Source of the DNA: Gracilibacillus suaedae | GTDB lineage: Bacteria; Bacillota; Bacilli; Bacillales; Amphibacillaceae | DNA length: 64,000 nucleotides | Direction of reading: 5' to 3' | Assembly: GCF_017599345.1 (NCBI RefSeq) | Contig: NZ_JAGFVL010000035.1 | Coordinates: 124,001-188,000, forward strand | In this document: positions 1 to 7,941 of the stretch, piece after piece | How positions within the stretch are numbered: position 1 is the first letter of the stretch | Layout of the letters: every line of letters begins with the position of its first letter | Position numbers and translations under genes: made by a program | The notes under the pieces: model-generated | Databases searched by the model: none | Seen by the model: the letters and a program-made list of their open reading frames with translations, nothing else | What the model was told of the DNA's origin: nothing

Positions 1-14
1 CCCATTTTATCCAT
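1..14 (-). CDS. 5' end of a divergent gene, probably ctaB (protoheme IX farnesyltransferase)
   Basis: Only the first codons (M-D-K-M-G) are in the window, read on the minus strand from an ATG at 12-14. A strong GGAGG site lies at about 26-31 with a good spacer, so this is a real start. In Bacillus, ctaA is divergent from ctaB, and the other neighbours here follow that order, so ctaB is the expected gene. The identity is inferred from context; too few residues are visible to confirm it. Confidence 0.5.
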
Positions 15-201
15 CTTAGTAGTTACCTCCTTTCCATCATTTCAAAACATAAAAGTTTATTATTTTAACACAATAGTTGTATCCATTATAAACTATCAAA
101 CAATGATATTGTATCATGTATTTAACCGCTTCGCTATTTATGTTGAATATTGATTTTGAATTTTGACATTTCTGTGAACAATTGATTCAGATAGTACTTA
201 G

Positions 202-232
202 TCGACACGAATGTAGGTTTATTTGTTATAAT
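202..232 (+). promoter_or_regulatory. candidate SigA promoter for ctaA
   Basis: An extended -10 (TG-T-TATAAT, hexamer 227-232) has a TCGACA-like -35 near 202-207, with a long 19-nt spacer. It would give a leader of about 145 nt before ctaA. The rest of the 370-bp divergent region is AT-rich, and I see no riboswitch or clear operator in it. Confidence 0.4.
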
Positions 233-384
233 AAATAGGATTTTGATTTCAACGCTTTCTATTATACCCTATTTATTTCTAGCATAATACATAAATACTT
301 TGCAAGAAATATATGTAATTAAATAAGTTTGCAGAAATTTTGATGAGTCATAGTAGAATGATCTAAAGTTTATGAGGTGTAGTG

Positions 385-1275
385 ATGATGAAATTTTTAA
401 AATATTTATCGATAGTATCAACATTTGCCATGATTGGGGTTTTAGTCGGTGGTGCATTAGTAACAAAAACAGAATCTGGAATGGGCTGTGGGGCTAACTG
501 GCCATTCTGTTACGGCAACTGGTCTATGGAAATGTTCATTGAACTAAGTCATCGTATCGTTTCTTCAGCTGCAGGAGTTTTAGTCCTGTTATTATCGATT
601 ATTTCTTGGCGAAAAATAGGACATATTCGTGAAACCAAGTTTTTAGCATTCATTTCAATTTTTTTTCTTGTGGCACAAGGCTTAATCGGGGCTGCAGCTG
701 TTTTATGGCCACAATCCGACTTTGTATTAGCACTACATTTTGGAATTTCTTTAATTTCATTTGCGGCAGTTTTACTATTAACCATATTAATATTCGAAGT
801 CGATCACAAATTTGATGCAGATTCATTAATTATTTCTTCTTCTTTTCGAAAACAATTTATTTGGCTAACTATTTACATAATGGTAGTAGTTTATTCTGGA
901 GCACTTGTAAGACACATTGATTCTAGCTTGGCGTGCCCTAGTTGGCCATTTTGTGAAGCTAATCAACCTTTAAGCTTTGATTATCATCTAGGTCAGTGGG
1001 TACAAATGGGACATCGTTTGTTAGCTGGTATCGCATTTATTTGGACATGGTTAATATTTTTTAAAATCAGAAAGCATTATCGGAATAGTCGTGTCATGTA
1101 TTACGGTTGGGGAATTGCTACCTTCTTTATTACTATCCAGGTGATTTTAGGTGGGCTGGTCATTTTCACGAAAGTTAATCTCGTGATCGCACTATTACAT
1201 GCACTATTTATTACCTTATTTTTCGGTTTATTATGTTACTTTTTATTACTGTCCAATCGTAGCATAAAAAGGTAA
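385..1275 (+). CDS. ctaA: heme A synthase CtaA
   Basis: Integral membrane enzyme that oxidises the methyl group of heme O to make heme A for cytochrome aa3 oxidase. The 296-residue protein has eight predicted membrane segments in two homologous halves. Each half carries the family's cysteine pair (CGANWPFC near residue 36 and CPSWPFC near 190) and the heme-ligand histidines (LSHRIV, HFGIS, MGHRL, LLHAL). A GAGGTG site at 374-379 precedes GTG 382, ATG 385 and ATG 388; the first ATG is chosen. It is divergent from the presumed ctaB. Unlike the B. subtilis order I recall, no pycA lies between it and ftsW. Confidence 0.95.
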   Translation: MMKFLKYLSIVSTFAMIGVLVGGALVTKTESGMGCGANWPFCYGNWSMEMFIELSHRIVSSAAGVLVLLLSIISWRKIGHIRETKFLAFISIFFLVAQGLIGAAAVLWPQSDFVLALHFGISLISFAAVLLLTILIFEVDHKFDADSLIISSSFRKQFIWLTIYIMVVVYSGALVRHIDSSLACPSWPFCEANQPLSFDYHLGQWVQMGHRLLAGIAFIWTWLIFFKIRKHYRNSRVMYYGWGIATFFITIQVILGGLVIFTKVNLVIALLHALFITLFFGLLCYFLLLSNRSIKR

Positions 1276-1345
1276 TGAACAAAGTGATGTATATCACTAC
1301 AATAATATACAATGAACACTATTTTTACTTGAGTTATATATAAAT

Positions 1346-1567
1346 AAGAAAAACCGGCAAACACCGCCGGTCCATTATTACTTTGATAGTAATGATGAAA
1401 TATTTGAACAGTTTGACCACCACTCCGGCTGCCCACTTCCCTTTACGTGGGCTTTGGCCTTCTGCTAACTTTTTTGAGCAAAACCCGCTCAAAAAAGTGG
1501 ATCTTCAGGTCAAACAATTGCCACAGGAGTGGAAGCGGTCGGCCTCCGCTAAGATCTGCTCTACAAC
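1346..1567 (+). repeat. dispersed structured repeat, family A copy 1
   Basis: About 190 bp are nearly identical to 35105-35295, and the ends also match 62930-63055. The copy contains successive inverted repeats: ACCGGC/GCCGGT at the left end, ATTACT/AGTAAT, GTTTGACC/GGTCAAAC enclosing most of the unit, CCACTCC/GGAGTGG, and a 12-bp hairpin ACTTTTTTGAGC/GCTCAAAAAAGT. It lies 70 bp downstream of ctaA. The open frame crossing it (1383-1646) is judged spurious. Confidence 0.8.
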
Positions 1568-1676
1568 ATATGTCAGAGCTAAAAACTTGGATTACTACCC
1601 CATAAAAACACTAAAATATAGCATTAAAATCTCTAAAAAGTTGTGATACCAATGTTTATATACTTTCCTTACAAGC

Positions 1677-1712
1677 CAAAAAAGCAAAGCCATGATCAGC
1701 TTTGCTTTTTAT
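1677..1712 (-). terminator. rho-independent terminator of ftsW
   Basis: Stem AAGCAAAGC/GCTTTGCTT is followed by a U-run in the minus direction. It begins at the ftsW stop codon. Confidence 0.85.
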
Positions 1713-2902
1713 GATGAATAATTCCTTCTTAATCTACCTGTTGTTCGCGTATCTTGGAAATTAGTTTCTTCCGATTCAGTTGTTTCACCATTAAATCGTT
1801 GATAATTCACATGGCGGGCAATATTATTTAAAATACCAACAGAGAATAATAGCATAATTAATGAAGATCCTCCTGCACTCACGAATGGCAAAGGCACACC
1901 CGTTATCGGTAGTAATCCACTAATAGCTCCTAAGTTAACAACAGCTTGTATGCCAACCATGGAAGAAATCCCGATTGCTAAAAGAGTACCAAAAGGATTC
2001 TCACATTTCTTAGCGATAAATAACCCTCTTATGACAATAATACTTAAGTTCACCAGCACAAATAACACACCGAAGAGACCTAGTTCTTCAGCAATAACGG
2101 CCATAATAAAATCACTTTCAGCTTGAGTTAAATAGCCTAATTTCTGAATGCCCTGTCCAATCCCTACACCTGATAATCCGCCTGTACCAATAGCTATGTA
2201 TGATTGTATAAGCTGATATCCATCCCCAGCGATATCTTCAAATGGTTGATAAGCCCCAGTAAACCTCGAAATTCTTTCATCGGATACCATATGTAATCCA
2301 ACTGCACTTAATACAATCAAACCAGTAAGTACCAATAACGACAAATGTTTAAACTTTATTCCCGAACTAAATATTACTGTACACGCAATGGCGAAAACAA
2401 TTGCAGCTGTACCGACATCGGGTTGCTTGATAATTAATGCTGTTAGAGCACTCGTAATAATTAACGGAGGTATAACAGCTTTAAAAAAATCGTCTATGTA
2501 ATTGAGTTTTTTTGTATAAATGGCAGCCAAATAAATAATCAAACCAATTTTGACGAATTCTGCTGGCTGTACGGAAAATGGACCTATCGCCACCCATGAT
2601 TTTGCATTATTTAAAGTATTTCCAAAGAAATCTACCCAGATAAGACTAATAAACATGATAAGAACGATCCACTTCGTTAACTTAAGGTACAAAGTGTATT
2701 TAAAAAAGCTAGCAAATAGAAAGAACCCCAAACCAATAAGCAAATACATAGCTTGTTTTAATGCTAAAGAATAAGCCGGATCTTCCCGCACTACTACCGA
2801 TGTAACCATACTCGCACTATACACCATAACTACACCGAAACCAGCTAACAACAATGGTGATATCATCAATAAAAAGTCAAACGTTTTAGTTTTTTGTTTC
2901 AT
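1709..2902 (-). CDS. ftsW: peptidoglycan glycosyltransferase FtsW (SEDS family)
   Basis: Polytopic SEDS protein of 397 residues that polymerises lipid II at the division septum together with a class B penicillin-binding protein. About ten membrane segments are visible. The conserved C-terminal SEDS block is present near residues 338-365 (PLPFVSAGGSS, then ILNNIARH), as is the AEFVKIG motif near 110-120. RodA and SpoVE are paralogous options, but adjacency to ylaN and ctaA matches ftsW in B. subtilis. The C-terminal tail is polar and presumably cytoplasmic. Confidence 0.9.
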   Translation of the reverse strand: MKQKTKTFDFLLMISPLLLAGFGVVMVYSASMVTSVVVREDPAYSLALKQAMYLLIGLGFFLFASFFKYTLYLKLTKWIVLIMFISLIWVDFFGNTLNNAKSWVAIGPFSVQPAEFVKIGLIIYLAAIYTKKLNYIDDFFKAVIPPLIITSALTALIIKQPDVGTAAIVFAIACTVIFSSGIKFKHLSLLVLTGLIVLSAVGLHMVSDERISRFTGAYQPFEDIAGDGYQLIQSYIAIGTGGLSGVGIGQGIQKLGYLTQAESDFIMAVIAEELGLFGVLFVLVNLSIIVIRGLFIAKKCENPFGTLLAIGISSMVGIQAVVNLGAISGLLPITGVPLPFVSAGGSSLIMLLFSVGILNNIARHVNYQRFNGETTESEETNFQDTRTTGRLRRNYSS

Positions 2903-3000
2903 AACGATTACCTCAGAATCTTGTAGATTATTACTCTTATTTTATCATAATCAAGTAAGCTTTTAACATAGGACATTTTATATAAAGTAGGACTATGTTT

Positions 3001-3123
3001 AATAGGGGTTTTGACCCCCACTGATCATTAGTGTTAGCGTCTGTTCATTCTCACTTAGCTACCTTGTTTTACTTGATACTTGAAGTAGGGCTTACAGAAG
3101 ATTAGTACCCTGATAAATCTGCT
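3001..3123 (+). repeat. dispersed repeat, family B copy 1
   Basis: It shares blocks with 38801-38950: a GGGG-TTTT-CCCC hairpin followed by ACTGAT, then GTTAGCGTC, and about 60-70 bp later a complementary block around CTTAC-GA and TTAG-AC. The element is palindromic and non-coding, and lies between ftsW and ylaN. Divergence between the copies is large, so the boundaries are approximate. Confidence 0.55.
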
Positions 3124-3132
3124 TTTAAATAC

Positions 3133-3161
3133 AAAAACCTTGCCTAGTCTGGCAAAGTTTT
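3133..3161 (-). terminator. rho-independent terminator of ylaN
   Basis: Stem AAAACYTTGCC/GGCAAAGTTTT with a TAGTCT loop, followed by U residues in the minus direction just after ylaN. Confidence 0.75.
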
Positions 3162-3175
3162 TACGTGTTAAAACA

Positions 3176-3457
3176 TTATGCTTTCTGTGATGCCTCATGT
3201 AAAACATTCAACTGTCTTTCAAGATTTTCTAATAATGCTTTTCCATCTTCTTCTCTTATTAAATGTAGCCTCACAGCAAAATCTATTTCTCTTGATAAAC
3301 CAAACATTTGTGTATCCAATACTTCTTCGTATAAAGGGCATTGTGGCATCGTTAAATTATCTATCTGAACTTTTATTAATTGCAAAATTTTATCCGCATC
3401 TGCCTTTAGAAGGGCATAGGCTTGCTCTTCTTTACTTAAAGCCACTTCAGGTATCAA
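3176..3457 (-). CDS. ylaN: YlaN family protein (UPF0358)
   Basis: Small cytoplasmic protein of 93 residues, full family length. Most of the chain matches what I recall of B. subtilis YlaN, including [20 protein letters not shown] and [10 protein letters not shown]. YlaN is essential under iron-limited conditions and has been linked to Fur and iron homeostasis; that is family knowledge. The start is a TTG, decided by a GGAGGGG site six nt upstream. It sits just before ftsW, as in Bacillus, and ends in its own terminator. Confidence 0.93.
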   Translation of the reverse strand: MIPEVALSKEEQAYALLKADADKILQLIKVQIDNLTMPQCPLYEEVLDTQMFGLSREIDFAVRLHLIREEDGKALLENLERQLNVLHEASQKA

Positions 3458-3651
3458 CTAAATCCCCTCCGTATTAAAACTTCTACTTTTAATATTATCG
3501 TGAAAAAGACAAAAATGCAAGATTACTGTTATTATATATATTCTCGATAAATTAAAATAGTATTAAATTAATAGAATAATGGATGTGGAATGCATTTTCC
3601 TTTATTGTTTGCTATCCTAAGAAGTAACGTAAATTAAAGAGGTGAAGTAAA

Positions 3652-4110
3652 GTGATCATTCAAATTAAGGGCAATGTTAAATATCCAATAACACTCGACC
3701 CAAGTGTATGGATTTTTGATGACAGAAAAGTGAAATTAGAAGAGGCATTTACGCCATCTACTGTTCTAAATGAAGATGTAATCGAATCCAATAGTAAATT
3801 AAATAAGCCACCTGTCAATCATAGTATAAAAAAGTATAATAAGAAGGAATTATTAGAACATTCCTATCTTATGCCTATTAAAGAATTCATTGAAAATGCT
3901 GAAGCAGATAAACAAGTATCCGAAGCAATATTAAATACAACAGATAATAACAAATTTAAAATTACATATGGTGAATTATTGGAATCGTTTTTATTATTTT
4001 CTATTGATGGTAAACAAATAAAAGAAAAAGGTCCTGCTTATTTATATTATGGAGATGGTTCAAATCGGGATGAACCAATAAAGGGAATTAAGGTTATTGA
4101 ACTAAGATAG
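3652..4110 (+). CDS. ylaL: conserved hypothetical protein, YlaL-like
   Basis: A 152-residue soluble protein with a conserved N-terminal block (IKGNVKYPITLDPSVWIFDDRK, described here in outline) followed by a charged, variable middle and a C-terminal region ending in KGIKVIEL. No signal peptide or catalytic motif is seen. Its place between ylaN and ylaJ fits YlaL of B. subtilis. Some database entries of this type are called peptidyl-prolyl isomerases, but I see no motif supporting that. GTG start with an AGAGGTGA site upstream. Confidence 0.75.
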   Translation: MIIQIKGNVKYPITLDPSVWIFDDRKVKLEEAFTPSTVLNEDVIESNSKLNKPPVNHSIKKYNKKELLEHSYLMPIKEFIENAEADKQVSEAILNTTDNNKFKITYGELLESFLLFSIDGKQIKEKGPAYLYYGDGSNRDEPIKGIKVIELR

Positions 4111-4120
4111 ATATGTTGTA

Positions 4121-4196
4121 CCTCCTTTCTTCTTCTCGCAAGTATATTTTATTAATTTAAACAAAAAATATACAGAGAAGAAGGAGGGATTTTTTT
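4121..4196 (+). terminator. terminator-like hairpin that contains the ylaJ ribosome-binding site
   Basis: Left arm 4121-4150 pairs with right arm 4164-4188 in three segments: CCTCCTT with AAGGAGG, CTTCTC with GAGAAG, and GTATATTTT with AAAATATAC. A T-run (4190-4196) follows and runs directly into the ylaJ ATG. The right arm is also the ylaJ Shine-Dalgarno sequence. This looks like an intrinsic terminator for ylaL, an RBS-sequestering structure, or both. Confidence 0.65.
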
Positions 4197-4787
4197 ATGA
4201 AGTACATTTATTTATTGTGCTTTTTAGCTGTTTTGATTGGTTGTCAGCAGGATGTACAAGAGAATAAATTCGCTCAGAATTCGGATGACTTTGGAGCAGT
4301 TCAAGTTAAGAACTCTGATCCAACAACGACAGATGATATGGGTAATCAAGAAAAAGCACAATATTTGGCTAATTTGGCAAGTAAGGTGCCGAATGTAAAT
4401 GATGCATCTGCTCTAATTACGAATCGTGGTGTCATCGTCAGCATAGATGTCGATGAAGATTTAGACCGTTCACATGTAGGTTCAATCAAATTCTCCGTTT
4501 TGGAAGCTTTAGAACATGACCCATTTGGAAGAAAAGCAATTATCGTAGCTGATGCTGACTTACATGAACGAATACAAGGTATGGGACAAAAAATCCAGGA
4601 TGGTCATCCGATTGAAGCTATTACAGAAGAACTGGCTAACATTACTGGTCGCTGGATGCCAGAATTACCTTTAAACGAAAATCAGTCGGATAACGAAGAC
4701 CAAAATAAGCAAATAATGGAAGAAAATGAAGAAGAACAGCTTGAAGAAATTAAAGAAGAGCAATCAAACCATCAGACAAATCGTTAA
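4197..4787 (+). CDS. ylaJ: YhcN/YlaJ family sporulation lipoprotein
   Basis: A 196-residue predicted lipoprotein. The signal peptide ends in the lipobox LIGC with Cys16 as the lipidated residue. The middle (residues about 60-155) has the YhcN/YlaJ fold signature: ANLASKVPNVNDASALIT, then a VDVDEDL-type strand and an IQGMGQKI region. The C-terminus is very acidic. Relatives are made in the forespore and are found in the spore inner membrane. Its RBS lies in the 3' arm of the preceding hairpin. Confidence 0.88.
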   Translation: MKYIYLLCFLAVLIGCQQDVQENKFAQNSDDFGAVQVKNSDPTTTDDMGNQEKAQYLANLASKVPNVNDASALITNRGVIVSIDVDEDLDRSHVGSIKFSVLEALEHDPFGRKAIIVADADLHERIQGMGQKIQDGHPIEAITEELANITGRWMPELPLNENQSDNEDQNKQIMEENEEEQLEEIKEEQSNHQTNR

Positions 4788-4800
4788 ATATTGAAACTGA

Positions 4801-4849
4801 ACAAAATAAAACCGCATGAAATAATTTATTTCATGCGGTTTTATTTTGT
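4801..4849. terminator. bidirectional terminator, 49-bp perfect palindrome
   Basis: Arms 4801-4824 and 4826-4849 are perfectly complementary (24 bp) around one central base. The core is ACCGCATGAAA/TTTCATGCGGT, flanked by A/T runs that give a U-tract on either strand. It separates convergent ylaJ and the minus-strand gene at 4875. Confidence 0.9.
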
Positions 4850-4874
4850 AGTTAATTCATGCCCCGACTTCTTT

Positions 4875-5141
4875 TTACTGTCTTACTTTATTATAATAGT
4901 GAACTCCAAATTGTGACCCCTCTGCTACCATATCTGCATTTTCTAAATTATCTTTACCCGGGTCGCCAGCTTCTTCAATTGGTAAATGAGATTCATTCTT
5001 TTGCATAGAATTTTTCCATTCATTCCATTTATTCATAAGCCTGTCTCTTTTCGACTTATCCATTAACACAAACGATATAGAGGTAGTTATCCCAGCTGCT
5101 CCTATCATTCCTACTATACTTCTTTTGCGCACCTTCATCAT
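4875..5141 (-). CDS. hypothetical protein with one N-terminal membrane segment
   Basis: I do not recognise this protein. It starts with a basic stretch (KVRKRS) and one hydrophobic segment (IVGMIGAAGITTSISFVLM), followed by a charged cytoplasmic region (KSKRDRLMNKWNEWK) and a polar tail of about 50 residues. The layout resembles small YtxH-like membrane-anchored proteins, but homology is not claimed. The longest frame begins at 5183 without an RBS. A GAAAGG site supports ATG 5141/5138 or possibly GTG 5132. It interrupts the yla cluster. Confidence 0.6.
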   Translation of the reverse strand: MMKVRKRSIVGMIGAAGITTSISFVLMDKSKRDRLMNKWNEWKNSMQKNESHLPIEEAGDPGKDNLENADMVAEGSQFGVHYYNKVRQ

Positions 5142-5407
5142 CCTTTCGCATTTCTTCTTATTATAGCTATACCCAGACATCAATCGTTAAAACATTTTTT
5201 TCACAAGTTAATATTACTTAAAATATTTAGGCAAGTTCATTTAAAGTAGTGATATTTTGAATATACAAAGTACGACAAACAGGACATGACTGACTAATGA
5301 AAGAAAAACTAAGACCTTAGCCACTAACAATTATGTGAAATATGAAAAATGTGAAATTTGTGTTACAATAATGAGAAATAGGTACTGTTTATATTTGAGG
5401 TGAAACA

Positions 5408-5614
5408 ATGCGAGTAAAATGTGTCATTTGTGATAAAATAAATAAAATCGATAATGATTGCCCCAAAGCTAAGAAATTGCGTAATCGGCTCATCCACACG
5501 TATATGTGCCCTGAGTGCGATAAACGTATTAAAGAAAATACAATCAACAGACATAAAACTGGTAATTTTAAACTTTATCGAAAAAAAGAAGTACAAGACC
5601 AGTATTTATCATAA
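5408..5614 (+). CDS. ylaI: YlaI family zinc-ribbon-like protein (DUF2197)
   Basis: A 68-residue protein with two CxxC pairs (CVIC at residues 5-8 and CPEC near 34-37), consistent with a small zinc ribbon. The KLRNRLIHTYMC segment matches what I recall of YlaI. The function is unknown. A TGAGGTGA site precedes the ATG, and a TTACAAT-type -10 lies near 5365. It ends in a terminator shared with convergent ylaH. Confidence 0.9.
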   Translation: MRVKCVICDKINKIDNDCPKAKKLRNRLIHTYMCPECDKRIKENTINRHKTGNFKLYRKKEVQDQYLS

Positions 5615-5627
5615 ACAAAAATTTTAA

Positions 5628-5663
5628 AAAAAGCTGAGCAATTCTTCTATTGCTCAGCTTTTT
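5628..5663. terminator. bidirectional terminator between ylaI and ylaH
   Basis: Perfect 14-bp arms, AAAAAGCTGAGCAA at 5628-5641 and its complement at 5650-5663, with A/T runs both sides. The right arm is also the last five codons of ylaH. Confidence 0.92.
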
Positions 5664-6030
5664 GGTTATTATTTTGTTTTCGTTCTTGAGATAGCCTGAG
5701 ACGATAGACTCCCATTACTACTGCGATAATGAATAGACTTTCTGCTAACGGGAGATTTAGACCAAAAATCAAAGTTAAAAAGAATGTCCCAATAATTAAT
5801 AAGATATAGATAACGAGTGATTTAAGTGGCGAAAGTTTTTTGGCAAAACCAAATTTATACGCGAATATGGCGAAAATCACAACTGTTAGGTAAAGTAGCA
5901 TAAACCCTCTGATTAAGGTGGCCATCTCCCCTTCATCAGCTACATTTACTTCCCCACCTAAATCTCTCATAAAAAAATCAGCCACTGGCCATAGATTGTC
6001 AGGTACTTGAATTACTGTTTCTTTTTGCAT
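5647..6030 (-). CDS. ylaH: YlaH-like membrane protein
   Basis: A 127-residue protein with three predicted membrane helices. The block YKFGFAKKLSPLKSLVIYILL and the tail VYRLRLSQER match the YlaH family. The function is unknown. The frame is open to 6060, but GGAGG with a six-nt spacer selects the ATG at 6030. The 3' end of the gene forms one arm of the terminator shared with ylaI. Confidence 0.88.
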   Translation of the reverse strand: MQKETVIQVPDNLWPVADFFMRDLGGEVNVADEGEMATLIRGFMLLYLTVVIFAIFAYKFGFAKKLSPLKSLVIYILLIIGTFFLTLIFGLNLPLAESLFIIAVVMGVYRLRLSQERKQNNNQKAEQ

Positions 6031-6149
6031 GTGAAACCTCCAAATTCTACATTCAAACAAATCTATTATACTTTAATCCCTTGATAAATACAATTTCTAT
6101 TAAAGATATGGTATCCTAATACTAACTACTAATTATTTGAGGTGACATA

Positions 6150-6320
6150 ATGAATTTTCAACTGTCGAAATTTCTTTTAGCATTATGTGTGATCCTAGCA
6201 TTTTCTGCTGCGGGAGTTGGTGTAGCCCTTCGAAGCATTTGGTTTATCGTCATTGCATTCCTAGTTGGATTTGCGCTAATGGGATATGGTATCTCATTAA
6301 AGAACAAAGAAACCAGTTAA
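6150..6320 (+). CDS. ylaF: YlaF-like small membrane protein (DUF5325)
   Basis: A 56-residue protein consisting of two hydrophobic helices (residues about 8-27 and 30-49) and a short basic tail. A GAGGTG site precedes the ATG. The size, topology and position next to ylaH match YlaF. In B. subtilis, typA lies between ylaF and ylaH; here it does not. The function is unknown. A terminator follows immediately. Confidence 0.82.
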   Translation: MNFQLSKFLLALCVILAFSAAGVGVALRSIWFIVIAFLVGFALMGYGISLKNKETS

Positions 6321-6352
6321 AAATACTAGCAATCCTAAGACTGCTAGTATTT
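6321..6352. terminator. bidirectional terminator between ylaF and yktC
   Basis: Perfect 11-bp arms AAATACTAGCA/TGCTAGTATTT with a 10-nt loop, between convergent genes. Confidence 0.85.
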
Positions 6353-6357
6353 AAATG

Positions 6358-7161
6358 TTACTTAAATTCAATATATTCAGCAAGTAACTGTTGCTTAATT
6401 TTGCTATTGCAAGTTAATATCGTATTTTTCTCTAAAAGGTTTACAGGTTTTCCATTTGCCTGGATCGTAACCCCGCCTACTTCTTCTACAAGAATTAAGC
6501 CTGCCGCAAAATCCCACGGTGCTAATCTCATCGTTAAATAAGCGTCAACTATACCTTCTGCTACAAAGGCAAATTCTAATGCTGCTGAACCATATGACCT
6601 TGTTCCACGGCTATCTTTAATTAATTGCTGTACTTTCTTTTCATTAATTCGTTTATTTTCACAAGCTAAGGAACTATTTAAAGCTATAATACTTGTTTCC
6701 AAGCTAACCTGTTCCCCTAGTGGTTGTAGCTTGTCTTGATTTCGGTATGCTCCTTCACCTTTTTTTCCGCTATACAATACATCTTCCATAACATTATATA
6801 TCAGCCCTATTTCTCCAACGCCTTCATGATAAATACCAATTGAAATGGCAAAATTCCGTTTTTGATGTACAAAATTCATCGTACCATCAATAGGATCAAT
6901 AATCCACAGGGTGCCATCTAACGATTCTACTTTATCACCATAGCCCTCTTCACCTACGATAGAATGATTAGGATATTTTTCTCTTATTTTCTCAGTAAAA
7001 AACTGCTCTGTTGAACGATCTACTGCAGTTACAAGGTCATTCGCATCTGATTTAGTTTCAATTTGATATGGATCATCTATTTGATCACGAATTAGTTTAC
7101 CGGCTTGATAAACCCATTTTCTTGCGTCCTCAAAAATTTGTTGCCGAGTGGTTTCATCCAT
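6358..7161 (-). CDS. yktC: inositol monophosphatase family protein (YktC/SuhB-like)
   Basis: Mg2+-dependent phosphatase of 267 residues. The metal-binding motifs are visible: GEEGYG (Glu near 71), WIIDPIDGTMNF (near 87-98) and LAPWDFAAG (near 210-218). These define the IMPase/FBPase superfamily. Substrates may be inositol phosphate, NADP(H) or fructose bisphosphate; the sequence does not decide. GGAGGAAG precedes a TTG-ATG pair, and the ATG at 7161 is preferred. Adjacent yktB and yktA support the YktC assignment. Confidence 0.92.
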   Translation of the reverse strand: MDETTRQQIFEDARKWVYQAGKLIRDQIDDPYQIETKSDANDLVTAVDRSTEQFFTEKIREKYPNHSIVGEEGYGDKVESLDGTLWIIDPIDGTMNFVHQKRNFAISIGIYHEGVGEIGLIYNVMEDVLYSGKKGEGAYRNQDKLQPLGEQVSLETSIIALNSSLACENKRINEKKVQQLIKDSRGTRSYGSAALEFAFVAEGIVDAYLTMRLAPWDFAAGLILVEEVGGVTIQANGKPVNLLEKNTILTCNSKIKQQLLAEYIEFK

Positions 7162-7302
7162 CAACCTTCCTCCATTCTCCTTAGGCTACTTATTATTTTA
7201 GCAAATATTCAGTTAATTTAAAAATGTATACTATTTCTTTGCAATTAAATAATAATTAATATAATATTAAAATGATACTAATTAAATTGAAAGGTGAACA
7301 AA

Positions 7303-7923
7303 ATGACATTTAACGGATTTGAACAAAAAGATTTTGAAACATTCCGAATCGATGGACTTGATGAAAGAATGGAAGCAATTCAAGAACGAATTCAACCCAA
7401 GTTCAAAAGTATTTACGATGAAATTGAAGAAGAATTAAATGAATTAGCCGGACGTGAAATGCATTTACACATTGCAAAGCACGCAAGACGAACAGTCAAC
7501 CCACCTAAAGATACTTGGTCAGCATATTGTCATAATAAGCGAGGATATAAAAAACATCCTCATTTTCAAGTTGGTTTATGGGATGATAATCTCTTCATCT
7601 GGTTAGCATTTATTTATGAATTACCACATAAAAGTGACATTGCGGAAAAATTCTTAAGTGAAATAGATGATATTAAAGAATTTGTCCCTGAAGACTACCA
7701 TATTTCACTCGATCATATGAAAAATGAAGCAACACTCCTTTCCGAAGCTGATTTACAAGAAGGGCTGGAGCGCTTTAAAAAAGTTAAAAAAGGGGAATTT
7801 TTAATCGGACGTAGAATCGAAGCAAATGACCCTCTATTATTGGATGGAGATAAGCTTATCGAGAAGATTAAAGAAACATTACAAACTTTAGCACCTTTAT
7901 ATCGCTCTTCCATGGACCTCTAA
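7303..7923 (+). CDS. yktB: YktB family protein (DUF1054, UPF0637)
   Basis: A 206-residue soluble protein. Recognisable conserved blocks are HIAKHARRTVNPPKDTW, the nearby KHPHFQVGLWDD, and FIGRR-like IGRRIEANDP near the C-terminus. The function is unknown. An AAAGGTG site supports the ATG at 7303 over the in-frame GTG at 7294. It is convergent with yktA. Confidence 0.92.
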   Translation: MTFNGFEQKDFETFRIDGLDERMEAIQERIQPKFKSIYDEIEEELNELAGREMHLHIAKHARRTVNPPKDTWSAYCHNKRGYKKHPHFQVGLWDDNLFIWLAFIYELPHKSDIAEKFLSEIDDIKEFVPEDYHISLDHMKNEATLLSEADLQEGLERFKKVKKGEFLIGRRIEANDPLLLDGDKLIEKIKETLQTLAPLYRSSMDL

Positions 7924-7941
7924 TAAAAACACAGCAAAGTT

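Noticed and set aside
1383-1646. 87-aa open frame after ctaA
   Set aside because: It runs through the family A repeat, has no RBS and no family resemblance, and the frame is not kept in copy 2 at 35105.
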